A stretch of 64,000 nucleotides of DNA from positions 22,269,640-22,333,639 of the forward strand of contig NC_086350.1 of NCBI RefSeq assembly GCF_036324505.1, written 5' to 3'. The notes below the pieces were generated by a model. It made no database searches and was not told the origin of the DNA. It worked only from the letters and a program-made list of their open reading frames with translations. The position numbers and the translations under genes were made by a program. Origin of the DNA: Eleginops maclovinus (lineage: Eukaryota > Chordata > Actinopteri > Perciformes > Eleginopidae). Shown here in pieces: positions 1 to 13,263 of the stretch (positions are counted from its first letter, which is position 1; every line of letters begins with the position of its first letter).

Positions 1-2590
1 GAGGTGCAGGAGGTTAGCAATCTTAGAGGCCTGAGGTGGAGCAAAGTTTTTCCTTAACTCTAGGTGCTGCAATCACATCGCCACTCAAAATGACATTAGT
101 ATAATTGCTGTAAACACAGTAAACAAAGAGAGTCTGTTCAATGCATTTGACACAGTGTGCCACTGAGAATATAGAACCTACATTTTGAAGTGCATTACAA
201 TATGATGAATACCCTATGTTACTTGAGGGTGATCTAATGTATAAATATACTATATGTACTGTATTATCATGCCTAACAATAACCTCGAGGGGGGATGGTT
301 ACCATGAAAAGAGCAAGGAAAAATAGAGGACGCTTGAGGTAACAACAATTACAGAAGGCGATTACAGGAGATGACAGAAGAAAAGACGAGAATCAGATTA
401 AGAGGAGAGAGAAATGAATAAGAGCCTTTCCAACTCCCGCTGCTGTATTATTGTTCGGTGAAAAGCCTTCAGAAAAGCATCCTTTAAAATCCATGTAATT
501 ACAAACCCTTGGTCAGTTCTGAGGCAGAAATGCACAAAAGAAAGCTTGTGCAGTTAATGGACAAGCCTGAGTTATACCTTTTTAATGTCATCAAATTGCA
601 TTGTGGGAAAACCTTTGAGAATATTCTTAAAAAAACTCCTGCCAACCTGCCTTGGGGATGATATTTGGTGGAATGTAACATTGTAGCTTTGAATCCAAAC
701 AATTATAGTATTCTATCTTATTATTGCATATGAAATGATCTTTTTTGAAACATTATATAGTTTAGTTTATAAAATATGTATGGGACATTCTATCTTCACC
801 ACAACAAGGTACTATCCATGACTTCTGCTTATGGAAAGCGGACTAGTGCCATACTGTGCAGTGGAAATTAAATGCATTAGCTATTCTTAAATCCAGATCT
901 CAATAGACTCCTTTCTAAATCCAGCAGTTTATCCATGCAACCTTTTCTCCATTGCTCTCATCTTGTTCTTCCCCCCTAGCACCTACCTCCTACAGAATGG
1001 TTCGTGCTCACAGTAATATGCGTGGAGCCCTGACCTTTGTACGCATATTCTCAACGCTTGGTGGCTTCATATGCTGATACAGCTATAGCCACACGCTTAA
1101 ACTGTATTCAACAGGAACATGTCACAATAGTTTTCAGACACTAAATACATGCATGCACACTATTTTGGTTTTTGGTTAGTTTTAATGGACTGGTATGTAT
1201 ATTTCTACCAAGTGTTAATCCTAACCCTTATACAAGTTCACTAAGCTGTACAACAAAAAAGACAGACAGAGAGTGATTGCACAATGATGACAAGAATGTT
1301 ATGTTACAGGATGTTACGACATCATAACTCAAAGCTTTAAAAAGGACTGATTTGTTTGTCAAAATGTCACAGGCGTTGATATGCCCATCAAAGAGTACAA
1401 AAATCATCTCCATCTGTTTTCACATTTGCCCTGTTTCCCATCCTTCCCTGACAGAGAAAATCATTCATTTTGCTTTTGGTGGCGCTATCTGAAAGGTCAA
1501 GTATCATCAAGGTCAGTAGGACTAATCAACAGATAACGCATACACCACGTAGATGTTGATACAATTCACAAGATAATACAACTTTGACTTGGCAGTAGCT
1601 GCAGGAAATCAGAGGGACAACAAAGTCAGTCAGATTAATTCTCTTGAAAAATCTATAGCCAATGTAATTGCTGTCACTCAAAATAACTTGGAAAATGTTT
1701 GGCCACTAGTCATTAATCAAATTTGTGAGTAATGTAAATACACAAGCCATATATTCCAGAAGATTTGGCTGGTAAATATTAATGAGAAAGTTATATTATT
1801 TTCTTGCCAACGTCATAGTGCTACTAGAATTAAACCAGGGAGCCATAACACTATTCACCATCTAGGCAATGTCACATTCACTCTGGAAGACACAGAGCCA
1901 TGCCATTTGCATGATCTGGCATGAGACCAAATTAAGTGACATTTGTCTTCTTGCGTTGTATGGGTACAGGGTACGCTGTGCACTGTACATAACAGCAGAT
2001 AGTCACAACGTGAGTCACTGTTTTTACCAGACCTGTCATTTATTTTATGATAGGGAGGGTGCTACTTCCTGTCTATCAACCACCCTGACCTCATCCAGTC
2101 CCGCAGTATTTCTCTCACCTATGAGTCGTCCCTCTACCATCATCATCTCTGCTATAGTCTCTTTTCATCTGACCTCTATTGACAGTCATCTCTCAACAGT
2201 GTTTTTTATCCTAGTTTTTTAAATATCTGTCCTTCAGCTGTCCTTCCATCTGTGCCCATGGCCATGTTTGTTTTGTTCTTCTCCATTTGCCCTCTCCTGG
2301 AATCATGTTTCTGTTTTCTTCTTTCTCTCCTTTCCTTGAGTATTAATGTCCATCACATCACCCTCCGTCTCTCACTGTATTTGTCAGACTCCTATGCTAC
2401 CTCTTTCCGTTTGATCCCCCCCTCTCTCATCTCTTCTGATTTTCAGTGAGTAATGTAGTTTCCTTTCATTACTCCACATTTTCTCCCACTCTCTGTCCTT
2501 GCCTGCTGCTCCCGTTTCTCACTTCCATGACACTGACAGGAGCTTCACTGACCTGTGTTCTGTTAAACCATTTTTAACTCTGTCACCAAG
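1..2590. other. Unassigned intronic DNA
   Basis: AT-rich, no recognised repeat family and no credible coding sequence. The plus strand is strongly pyrimidine-rich from about 2080 to 2460. That explains the Ser/Leu-rich chance frames seen there. Confidence 0.5.
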
Positions 2591-2711
<121 letters not shown>

Positions 2712-2936
2712 AGAACATGTGACAAGTGTGTGTTTCTACATTTGTCCTATTGAGATGTTTGAACTGATTGGAGTGTCTTTTTATACATTCAAATCATATT
2801 TATTTTCGGGACTGAAAAGTTCCACCTACAATCTGAGTGGGACCCGGCATTTACAATGAGTTTCTCAACATGCACGTTTGCAGATTTACATTATTTCTTG
2901 AGCTGAGGGCAAATCAAAGCACAAGTTAGCACATAC

Positions 2937-3066
2937 TTAAATAGGCCTTAATGCGCTATTTGGGGTTTTCCCTTTCCTATGTGTGTTAATCAGGTTTGTG
3001 TGCATGTAAATGGTCCACAAAGGCTAAAATCCCAAAGTTAACACCAGAGGGAGTTTCTCTCCTACA
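2937..3066 (-). mobile_element. TTAA-flanked MITE, truncated copy A
   Basis: Starts TTAAATAGGCC and continues through the family block GGGGTTTTCCCTTTCC and GCATGTAAATGGTC, then CCAGAGGGAGTTTCTCTC. This is the reverse complement of the right half of the complete copy at 18904-19229. The other half is missing. Confidence 0.75.
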
Positions 3067-4265
3067 TAGTCAGAGTGATAATAATTATGTCACCAATTTG
3101 AGAGTTCTCATTTAAACATTCTCAGCAAATATTTCTAAAAATGACGTATCTGTGGTGCTAATCTGAGGGACATTTGTATAGGATAGTTATGAGTACTTTT
3201 GATTTCCTATTAGCCTGCTCTACATCCTTGCTTGGACAGTGAATGGGCAGTCATCTGTGTCATCATCCCTCCATCCCCTGCATCTGCTCCTTTTCTCCTT
3301 CTTCACCTCTGTCTTTCCATTCAATAGACAATCAGAGCACTTCTACGTGCTTGTCCTGAATCTAAAGCGAATCATCCCTCTGCAGAGTATATCAGTACTC
3401 CCACCACACATTTATCTTTAACTGTTCTAAACCTACACTTAACAAACACACATTCATCCATCCTTCCCTCCATGTATACATGTGTAGGTGTCATCTAATG
3501 CGGGGGCTGAATGAGCAGAATATGACACCTTTAATTACAGAGAACAACCTGTACCATATATTTCAAGAGTTGCTTCAAACACATCACCTTCTCTGACCTT
3601 TAACATTAACTGAGAGCTGGTCACTTTTTCTCCACTCACAGCCTGACTAATATTCTGAAAAATTAGCAGCCCACTGCTTTTAAGATGTCTCATACAGGTA
3701 CAGTATACACATTCATACTGATTAAAGAAAGGCTTTTATTTGAAACGTATGTGCCGGTCCATCTAATACACTCCTCACATATGTCACAGGTCCTCCAATT
3801 CTGTAAGCAGATATATTTTAGCCCCAGTTTAATTTAATCCACTTTAAGGGAAGGATTACACACCTTGATCTCATTTATACTCATTTGTAGTACAAACTAA
3901 AACATGCCTTTTATTTCATATTTGTGGCAGGGAGCTTAAAAGAAATGTGTTATCTTTGGTATAAAAAGGAGATTTGTTTAAGGCTAATACCAATATTTGA
4001 GAGTTTAAAAATAAGATACAACAATTTTAAATTATTTTTTTCAAAATAGTCATGTAACTTAAACAATAAAGACTTCAATGCCGTGTTGTGCGATAAGTGG
4101 GTTCCCCATAGAATGACACAGCAGCTATATTGATTTGTGTGTTATACACCTACAGTCTGTTTGAGTGGGACTGTGTTATTTTACACAGGGATGGCAAAAT
4201 CAGCAGGACAACATTTATAAGTGAACCCATCTACACTGACAGGAGCGGTCAGGAACTAACGAAAG
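3067..4265. other. Unassigned intronic DNA
   Basis: No repeat family, RNA gene or coding exon recognised. Confidence 0.5.
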
Positions 4266-4660
4266 TAAGAATAATAATAAGAAGAAGACAGACTTTTATT
4301 AATCCCTTACAGGGAAATTGCTTTCTCTACTATGTTGTGTTGATACACATTAAACACACAGAGGATATACATGCACAAACACAGAGGAAATACATGCACA
4401 AACACAGAGGAAATACATGCACACACAACCACATGCAGAGGAGAGGTGGCAGAGCAGAAAGGCAGCCAGGTACCCAGCGCCAAGGGAGCAGATAGAGGTA
4501 GGTGCCTTGCTCAAGGGCACCTCGGCAGTGGCCTAGGAGGAGAACCGGCACCTCTACAGCTACCAGCTCACTCCATATTTTTTTGGTTCGATCGGGACGT
4601 GAACCGGCGACCCTTCGGTCCCAAGACCAAGTCCCTACTGACTGAGCCACTGCCGCCCCA
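4266..4660 (-). mobile_element. tRNA-derived SINE, copy 1
   Basis: Read on the minus strand, the element begins with a tRNA-like head. An A box TGGCTCAGTCAGTAG (4635-4649) is followed by a B box GGTTCACGTCCC (4594-4605), the spacing of an internal RNA polymerase III promoter. Next come a body with the fish-typical stretch GTGCCCTTGAGCAAGGCACC and a tail GGGATTAATAAAAGTC. The tail ends in AAT/AAG simple repeats, like the LINE-type tails widespread in teleost elements. An internal 23-25-bp unit is repeated three times (4352-4422). The related copy at 31676-32024 has the same orientation and head. The A and B boxes are decayed tRNA remnants, not a tRNA gene. Confidence 0.8.
4352..4422. repeat. 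23-25-bp tandem repeat inside SINE copy 1
   Basis: Three head-to-tail units (about 4352-4376, 4377-4399, 4400-4422) of the pattern AAACACAGAGGAAATACATG plus CAC. The first is two bases longer. It accounts for the repetitive open frames here. Confidence 0.85.
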
Positions 4661-7090
4661 AATAACATCCCACTGGAAAGATTTTAGCTGTGGCTGTCTT
4701 CAGGACATTTTTACTAAAAGCAAGAGTCAAAATTTCAAGTAAAAATGAATATAATTGTCTTGGTATTGACGTGAAAAACTCTGGGAGCAGGTACTGGCTA
4801 GACAACGATAATAAATGAATGATTTTATGAAAATGCAGTGATACGTGCAAATCGTGGCAGCAGAAAAAACATCCTCAATGTTCTCAACTTGATTCTGTTT
4901 ACCGTACTCATTTTCCATCTGCTAAGAACCTACTCCTTGGTGCACACAAAATCCTACATAATAAATAACTGGAACAGTATAGACACCTTCATTAACTGTT
5001 TAAATATCTAGATGAGACACCACAATTTAATGATTACTGAACTTGTGTTTTTCAAAGACAAAAGGCCTGACTAATTTTCAATTTTTTTCCCCCTTGGATG
5101 AATGCGGACTGAAATTGTGCAAATGGCCTCAGTTATGTTTTATTGTTGAACCATTAGGCAATTCATGGAGATCATGGTCATTTAAAATAGAGACCAAAGT
5201 GCATTTTTGGCAATTTCATAGCCAAGTACACTTCCTGGTCTTTCATATAAGCACTATTTGACGCTCCCTGTAGAGTAAGATAAACATGAAAGGGGCGAAG
5301 TGAATCATTTGCTCTCTGACACTGTTGTCAGTACAGTCTTTGAAAAAAGAGCTCTGGCAGTGACAATAACCCTGAGCCACATTTAAACCCATGTCCCTAG
5401 TCTGCAGTTTGGCCTCTTGAGACACCTCAAACATGTATCTCTTTCAAAAAAAATTATACTGAAGCTCTCTCCATCTGTCATCCTCTACATGGCGCAAAGC
5501 CAACTCAAAAGGGAGTTTATTTAATGGAAATGTGTTACAGCGCGGGGTAAAAGCTCTATGTTCCAGCTTCCCCTCTGCCACTGATGCTCCGTCCTCTCCA
5601 TCAGCAGCCACACAATGCCTGATGTGGAATGAAAGGGAGTGTGTGTACATCTGGGTGTCGGTATGAATGAGGGGCAGAGAAAGAAGAAATTGAGATGGTT
5701 TTCTGTTTCTGTGTAAGTGTGTGTGTTTGTGTGTCCTGAGAGGGTGTGTTTCAGTTTAAAGTCCTGGGCAGAGGGCCACTGACACATTTAAAAACACACA
5801 CCCTAAGCCAAAAAACAGACATATGGAAGAGACAGAGTCAGAATGTGTGTGTAGGTGTGTGTTTTTTTTTGTGTCAGAGCGACAGTAGTGCTTCCAGATC
5901 AATGGAAATCCTCCTTTTTGCCTATATAGCCATCTTTGAGTTCTACTCAAACCTCCACACATGCACACAAACACATACCCAGTCACGATTGTCAAAGAAA
6001 CAGGCAAAGTAATTATCTTTTAACCTTTGCCTGATTAAATTACCCACTCTTATCTAGGAAAACATTACTGGATCCAAGGCCAACCACTTGCAAGGTCTGC
6101 ACTTTTTTTTTTGTAATTGCATTTTTCAATCACTGCCATCATTTACAAGAATGCGCACAATGAGGGAATCATTTCAGTCCGAAAACTGTACGTCTGCTGT
6201 AAAAATCAGATAAATGTAAAAGCATAATTTCCATGAAGTTTGCCAGCAAACACATTTGTCTACCACTAACAACTGTAGTAATTCTCCACCACTACTGAGC
6301 GCATGCACTGCAAGTGTATTGAAAATGAACAGTATGTCAGAAACTGTCATGTAATACTCAAAGCTCAATTAGTTTTGGAATTTTACAGCCAGTCCATTGG
6401 TCAGCTGTTCTACATGTTTTTATTTTGGATCCATAGTCAATGCTATTAGTAGTTTCAGTTTTTTTCTACCACCATTCTGTGTGCAAGAAGCCCAGTGATG
6501 TATAAAAGATTAGCAAGAAAGTCTGAGTAGAACACATGTTGAACTCAACCATCCAAATATTGCATCTCTTTAATATGTGCGGACTCTGAGGCTTAGCGTT
6601 AAAAATGAATGTTAGATAAAACAAATGACATAAAAGTAGAGTTAATACAAAAGGAAAAACTGGGGAGCTCCACTAATCCACTGATAATAATGAATGTTGA
6701 TACTTTGTTGTGTTTTTGTATTACGTGTTACATTTTAATACAAAGCTAGCTAGGACTAGTGACATAGGGATCGATATAGTCATGTGATACACAGTCTGCT
6801 GGCATTGGCTTATGTTAGAAATAATCAATATATTGGAGCGGAACTTTAAAAGATAATTCACTGTTTCTGGACGGATCATATTTGTCCACTTCCGGTAGTA
6901 TTACCGGATGTTGTTTTTAGCCTCAGATAGCATAAAGCTAATATTGTATTGTATATATGAGTAGAGGGAGAAGGACCAGTGGAGTTACATACTAAACACA
7001 CCGCCTCTACATCTCACTCATTGATGCTGCAATGATACTATTGCCTGTTTAATAACTGATAAACCTCAGAAGAATTGCATAATAGAATAT
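4661..7090. other. Unassigned intronic DNA
   Basis: No element or exon recognised. Short CA/GT-rich patches lie at 5700-5960. A small inverted repeat CCGGTA...TACCGG sits at about 6892-6907. Confidence 0.5.
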
Positions 7091-7560
7091 TGTAGTTGAG
7101 AGCTTCAGGACTTTGCTAACAAAATGGCGACGGTGACATCATAAGAGGACCCGCCCCCGACGACGTCAGCTTATAGAAGAGTCCGGAGAACCCCATGGGA
7201 CAAGCGGCCAACAGGATCCAGCCCCCAGCTACCAACCAATGAGAGCACGAGAGCGGAGAGCGTCTTATTTTGAAGTTGTTTATTGTATGGTCGGAAAGGG
7301 GTGGTTCTATAAAACATGTTTGTATCGTAGAATCGGGCTCTCTTTTGTTCCGGACCGCCAGACAGTAACTACTGATGAGCTCCACTCAGTCAGTGGCCTG
7401 TGGACGCGTGTCCCGGGCTATTGAGCCACAGCTGTGAAGCTTTTGTAAAACCTACTACTGCATCCTATTATTAAACACTCCTTTTATAACTTTTAAGGGA
7501 GGTTTGCTTTCTTTCGTTTAAACCGACTCCTGGGCTTCAAATAAACGAACATTTCTTACA
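7091..7560 (+). mobile_element. Candidate solo LTR
   Basis: A CpG-rich island in AT-rich sequence with the order expected of a retroviral or retrotransposon LTR. It starts TGTAG and has a CRE-like GACGTCAG (about 7162), a CCAAT box (about 7217) and a TATA box TCTATAAAA (about 7306). A polyadenylation signal ATTAAA lies near 7470. A U5-like segment follows and ends TTACA at 7560. The ends share only TGTA/TACA, and I see no target-site duplication. No internal retroviral genes and no second LTR are present. It could instead be an unrelated CpG-rich promoter-like segment; the boundaries are provisional. Confidence 0.4.
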
Positions 7561-7956
7561 CTTACTAGCTCATTCATTTGGTAGGCATTGTGAAGTACAT
7601 GTGTTTGAAGTATGCAGACTTTCATTGCTAGCGAAGAGCAAGGGCTAAAGCTATACCTTGACTGAGCAAAAGGTGTGAGCAAATTATAAGTAATTGTAAG
7701 TAGTGTAGGATCAATTCAGATTGTGCACATGCAAGTGAAATCGATACATTTTCTAAAAGTGAAAGGCAATTATATTCAGATTAAACAAAGGCTAGCACTA
7801 GGAGTAAGTGTTTCATAATACATAACCATTGATTCATATCATTGAGCTGGGCAGTTACCAAAGAAAGCTTTTTTTTTTACCAGTCAGCCCTGGCAGATGT
7901 GAGAGGCAACAAAAACAAGGAGACAACGACTGTGAACAATTAACATTAGAATGTTA

Positions 7957-8077
<121 letters not shown>

Positions 8078-9596
8078 TGACGTCACAGCCATCAGATATC
8101 TTGAAGAAAAAACATGGCTGGCATTCTCTATCAACAATCTGTTCTCACTCGCCTTTCTCTATCTCTCCCACCTCTCCCCTCCTCTCTGCTATTTTTGGAC
8201 TCCAGTTCAATTTCTTCATGTATCTTGTCAATCACACCTTCTCTCTTTTTTCTTTTTTCCCCCCTTATGTCTCGAATAGTCTAACCTTTATCTGTTCTTT
8301 TCTGGAAAACCCTAACATGATGTGACAGTTTATGTCTCATTAACCCAGGACCGAAATACACACTCACAAGTGATTTAAATAAACTGTGTATTGCTTTACA
8401 TATATTTCTATGTCTCTTCTCCGCTTTATTATTTCACCTCATTACAATCTCTTTTCTCTTCTCTCCTCTGTCGTCTGCCGGCACGACCCCACCCTCTCAC
8501 TCAGGCTCTCTCCTTTTTTTTTTTTGCTCTCACTCCTCTGCATCATGTGACTCTCAGCTGCAGTTGCCATGGAGACCATCCTCATTTCCCAGGAATGCAA
8601 TCTTGTCTCCGATTCTCTCTCCCTGCCTGCCTTTCCTGCCCATTCTGCTGCACCCTCATCCTCCATCACCATCCTCCTTCTTTCCTTCATCTTTCCCTAC
8701 ATCGCTTTTCCTATCCAGACTTTACCTCTCATCCCTCTTCTGTTTTGTTCTTGATACATAAAAAGATTAAAATATTAACATTTTTGATGCTTCATTTCCC
8801 CATTCCAATGAATTCAATCTTCTCATGTTATTGATATAGATGTACTGCCGTGGAGGTACACACCGTCTCCGTTACCCTCCCTCCATCTCTGTAGCAGTTG
8901 CTGAATAATGAAAGTGATAAAATATTAAATTGTTGTTCTGCCCTCCTGTCGACCCAATAGAGCTCTGACACACACAGATTTATATCTTCATATATATGTC
9001 TGTGTGTGCTCATGCCTTCCTGCAACCACTGTCGCGTACAGAGGAAGGAGGTGGCGGATATGGGACATGGTACAGTATATGCTGTTATTTGAGTGGATCG
9101 TTAAAACACACTTAGTGTATAGCAGCCAGCGAAAAGACAAATCAATTCTACTGTCCCCACCTCAACCCCGAGCGACGGAGAAAAGAGATGGAGAGAGCGG
9201 GAGGAGCAGCAAGCTTGGCTTTGCATGTAATCATAAGCATGGACAGGAGCGTGTTACAAAACATTATGTATGCAAAAACCTCTTCTGCAGGGAAGCGACA
9301 TTATGACACTAGTGTAAGTCTCCACCTAGTATGGAGAACAGTAATGTAGGGAAAGGGTTCAGAAAAAAAGGACCAGATTGCAGCAAAAAACCTTTAATTT
9401 GACAGGGTGTGTTTTTTACTACTCAAAGCTGTTTCACGGAGAGTCTAAGCTATCAGATTACTCAATTGTACATTTTCATCAATTGTATGGCCAGCTATGA
9501 GTTAAGGGTCTATAATCCAGCTTCTATAGCCAAAGCTGTATCAAAATGCTAACATGATTATTTGAACTACAGTTCAACATGGCAAATATGTATGCA
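8078..9596. other. Unassigned intronic DNA
   Basis: Pyrimidine-rich on the plus strand from 8100 to 8760, with a T run at 8512-8525. Nothing recognised otherwise. Confidence 0.5.
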
Positions 9597-10403
9597 CAGT
9601 GCCCTCCAGAACATTGAAATACTGTTTCTGGCAGTCCCACAGTGCAAATATAAACAATAACATATAACATAAAAAGATAAGAGCCTAGAAAAAAAAGGGG
9701 GAGTAGGTGGTGTCTGATGGTCGTTATGGAGACTTTCTGACCCCAAGACACAACTGACTTCTGCAATCTCCAGCTATGATCCTTGGAGATACTTTTGCCA
9801 GTCGAACCATCCTCCTCACGGTGTGTGGTGTCAATGTACACACACGTCCTCTTCCAGGCTGATTTTTTAACATCTCCTGTTGCTTGATGCTTCTTAATTA
9901 TTGCCTGATAGTGGAAATGGGCTTTTTCCACTGTTTTGAGATTTTCTTATATCCATTTCCTAATTTGGGCAGCTCAACAACTTTTTTTCGTAGATCATCA
10001 CTGTGTTCTCTGGTCTTTCCCAAAGTGATGAATGACAAAGGGAATTTAGGCCTGTGTCAACTCATATTTATACCCCAGTGAAACAGGAAGTCATGGTTGA
10101 ACTCTTAAGAGTTCCTAATCAAACAGGTGAACCTAAAAATGTAAGATATGACTGGAAATATACTTCAGTTAGATCTTAATCAAATGATTTTCTAGGGGTG
10201 TCAATAATTGTGGCACACATGTTTTGGAGAGAAATATTTATTTAAAGTCAAGATTTTATTTTAATAATTTTACTTGAGTGAAAAGGTTAGATTTGTGTTA
10301 ATATGTTTGAATTAAATATTATGAGGAAAACAATAAAGACAGTTTTTGCATCTTGTTTTGCTTATTTTTTACTAAAAGGGTGCCACAAATTCTGGAGGGT
10401 AAC
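9597..10403 (-). mobile_element. Decayed Tc1-like DNA transposon
   Basis: Left terminus CAGTGCCCTCCAGAA (9597-9611) is matched by the inverted right terminus TTCTGGAGGGTA (about 10391-10402). A second internal motif GTCAATAATTGTGGCACAC (about 10199) is typical of this teleost Tc1 type. Between them lies a minus-strand N-terminal transposase remnant, while the catalytic C-terminal half is absent. The element is therefore an internally deleted, non-autonomous copy. Confidence 0.75.
9690..10035 (-). pseudogene. Tc1-like transposase, N-terminal remnant
   Basis: Translation on the minus strand with frame changes gives the DNA-binding part of a Tc1 transposase. It shows GKTREHSDDLRKKVVEL, then GNGYKKISKQWKKPISTIRQ, then IIKKHQATGDVKKSAWKRT, and finally SVVSWGQKVSITTIRHHLL. 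These are the paired helix-turn-helix region and the GRPR-type hinge (here decayed) of the family. The DDE catalytic domain is missing, and the hinge is frameshifted and interrupted. It cannot encode an active enzyme. Confidence 0.75.
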
Positions 10404-12723
10404 ATTTGCATCTGAAGACAGCAACAGGGTTGTTTGATAATGGTGACAGTCAAATATAATCAAAGCACTATGATGTTTTGAAGTTTTTTTACCTAACCCG
10501 TTTTTACTGTTAAAATAGGCTTTGAAACCTAAACCAATACCTTCTATTTCCCCCCAAAAAATGTTCACTTTGATTGATTTTTTAGTCATGAAAAGCTTCT
10601 TAAGGGCGACAAAAAAATAAGGTTGAATGAGGTTGTCTTTTGTATCTGTGTTGTAATATTTGAAAAATACACTCTCTTTCCGTACACAATGTCCATAAGC
10701 AGGTCATTTAAAGCCATGCAGTATTATCTGCATAATATTCTGCCACAAATGTTCATACAATCAGTTTCTTTCTGATTAAGATTTGCGGGAGTGTCATTGC
10801 AGTAATATGATTTCATTCCTGCTGATACAAATATTATTTAAAAATGATTCATAAGTGAAAAGTTATGTTGCTAGAGATAATGTTCTGTTCTTTTCATACT
10901 TGCACATATGCACTCAGACACACCATCTCTGTATGTTCATAATTTTAAAAGGTGTGTGTTCCTTCTCAGCTGTTCTGTAGCTTTGTAAAAGATGTGCAAT
11001 GCTTAATTTAATTCAAGCCTTAATGTGTGTGTGCCCTTTTTTACTACACCAACAACACTATACAAGGCACACCCCAGACACCAATCTATCACATCTGAGG
11101 CAGCTCTGCGGACACACACAATCTAACTTTAACTAAGAACATTAAATGAACCATTTTACCAGCAATTCTTATGACATAAACCATGCAGCCTGCCACACCC
11201 AATGCAATTACTGCATGACAGTGAGAAATGGCTCAAGAGTGGGAAATGAGTGAGTTTGTGCACTAAGGATGTTAAGACGGGGCCAATAGATGGCATGAAT
11301 ACACTGCCTGAACCCCCCCCCCCAACACACACACACACACACATCAGGACCTCCATCTGTCTCTGTCAACTGCCATTCTTTAAGAAAAAAAAGAAAGAGA
11401 ATAAAAACAAAGCCAATTCTCTCTCCTAGCACCGTCTGTTCTGGATCCAGAAAATTGAAGTGGACTATCTGTTGGCTTGCTGGCCATCTCTCTTTTATGT
11501 CTTCTCTGTTTTGCATTGTGTGCAATCACAGTTGTGTTGTCCTCTGTAGTGTTGCAAATAATTTAAAAACAGAAGTACTTTCCTTTGTGGGGGTAAAAGA
11601 CTGTGATCACTTGTTTTGTTGCGAGGCAGCTTCGCACTTGGTACGATTAATTGTTTGTTTACTCAGTATCTATTCTTTGGTTAGATGGAAGTTTAGTTGT
11701 ATTCTTAATGTCTTTATGATTTAGTAATCACAGAGAATAGATGAATTGTAAATCAACACTTTTACAGTAGGTAATCCACTGTTGCACTTTGGGGCATTAC
11801 AATGGGTACGGAAATCTCCACACTTTTCTTCCTTTATCGTTTTATATTATTTTATTTATATCCCAGTAATTCTGTTTAGCTATTACAATCTGATTTCACC
11901 AGCAATACATCTTGAAATCATCCCCATATCTGTTTCTACCTCAGATTTTCTCTTCTCTCATCTTTTTTCAAACTCCCCCTTTCCTCTATGTAGCTGTCAC
12001 TCTGTGCTCCAAGCTCTCTCTTCTCTCACTTTATCAGTCCCCCACCGTCACTAACTGCTTATTTGTTCTCACACTTCTACTATACTTAGCTCCATCAGTG
12101 AGCTGTCCCCCCTGCACTTTACAAACATTCCTTGTTCTCTGAGTCTAATGGTGAAGCAGTGACACTCATCAACATACAGTAAAAATGAATCCTGAAGAAA
12201 CATTAAAATAAAAGTTCCTTTGAATCTTTTGAAAACTGGCAGGTGGTAGAGTTCAAATCATACCCAGCACACCTCTGTATTTCAGATACCATATAATATG
12301 TTCTCATAGCTGTTATATAAAGCAAAGATAAACAAGTGGACATGGATAACAAGTAGTTCCTATGTCTGGGTGTTGGCTCTGTGGCAGTTTAGCAGGCTGA
12401 TTATACACATTATAGGCGCGTTCATTGCTGCCTGGGTGTGTATATTCCTGCCCCGCTGTCTTCCACGCCAGCCTTCAGTCATGTGGATTGTTTAATCACA
12501 ATATTTGTTCATCACCTGTGTGGTGCAAGACACTTGGTTCCTGTACTCTAACTGTAGCTCTTGAAAAGGGATAAAACTATGTTTGCATAGTTAAAGTAAG
12601 AAGGTTTTTGATAATTGTTTGGAATGGTGGTTTTATTTCTAACTGTTGCTAGAATTGTGTTTGATGTGGAAGGTCTGTCGTATTACTTTTAAGAAAAATA
12701 TAAACTTGTATGAATAGGCGAGG
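10404..12723. other. Unassigned intronic DNA
   Basis: No element or exon recognised. An 11-C run followed by a short AC tract (11313-11342) is the only low-complexity feature; 11930-12140 is pyrimidine-rich. Confidence 0.5.
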
Positions 12724-13263
12724 TTAAAGGTAGTTGTATGCTTTAGGGGGTTCCCCCTGTCCTATAGTGCAATATGCAGCTCCGGAAATAAATTAAGAGA
12801 CCAATTCAGCATTATTAGTTTCCCTGGTTTTACTATTTATAGGTATGTCTTTGACTTACATGATTTTTTTTCATTTTTTATTGTATTCTATAAACTACTG
12901 ACAACATGTATCTGTGTTGGAATTCAACAGACTCTGGAATAGCTGCCATACATTTAGAGATTGAGATTCAGGAAAAATGTGGAGTGGTCTCTTGATTTTT
13001 TCCGGAGCTGTATAGGTTTTGATGTATGCAAATGGTCTGCAAAGGCTGAACTCCCAAAGTTCCCTCCAGAGGGAGTTTCTCTCCCACATACTACCCCCTC
13101 TGGCAGAAATGCCTCCATTGCACTCCATTGTTTTGTTTCATGATGACATCACTATGTTACATTTGTGCTTCTATTTTTGAACATTAAAGCATGTAAACAT
13201 GTCACAGTAGAGGAACACATTACAAATATAAAGCTGAAAATGAACTTAATGTTTCCTATTTAA
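12724..13263 (-). mobile_element. TTAA-flanked MITE, copy B, split by a nested MITE
   Basis: Begins with TTAA (12724) and ends with TTAA (13263). It contains the family blocks GCAAATGGTCTGCAAAGG, GCCTCCATTGCACTCC and GATGACATCACTATG in the reverse orientation to copy D. It is interrupted at a TA by the 234-bp element at 12777-13010; removing that insert restores the family sequence. Confidence 0.8.
12777..13010 (+). mobile_element. TA-flanked 230-bp MITE, copy 1
   Basis: Inverted termini CAGCTCCGGAAATAAATTAA and the reverse complement of its right end, which reads GATTTTTTCCGGAGCTG. TA follows the right end and TG (a mutated TA) precedes the left end. Similar copies lie at 24605-24832 and 53396-53624. 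Size, termini and TA target fit a Tc1/mariner-type MITE. It carries no coding sequence. Confidence 0.85.

Noticed and set aside
4594..4649. tRNA gene suggested by A and B boxes (also 31948-32017)
   Set aside because: The boxes belong to tRNA-derived SINE heads; a full cloverleaf cannot be drawn and SINE bodies and tails follow.
7116..7424. Open frames within the CpG-rich island
   Set aside because: Different frames on both strands with no protein similarity; the DNA signals fit an LTR or promoter better than coding sequence.
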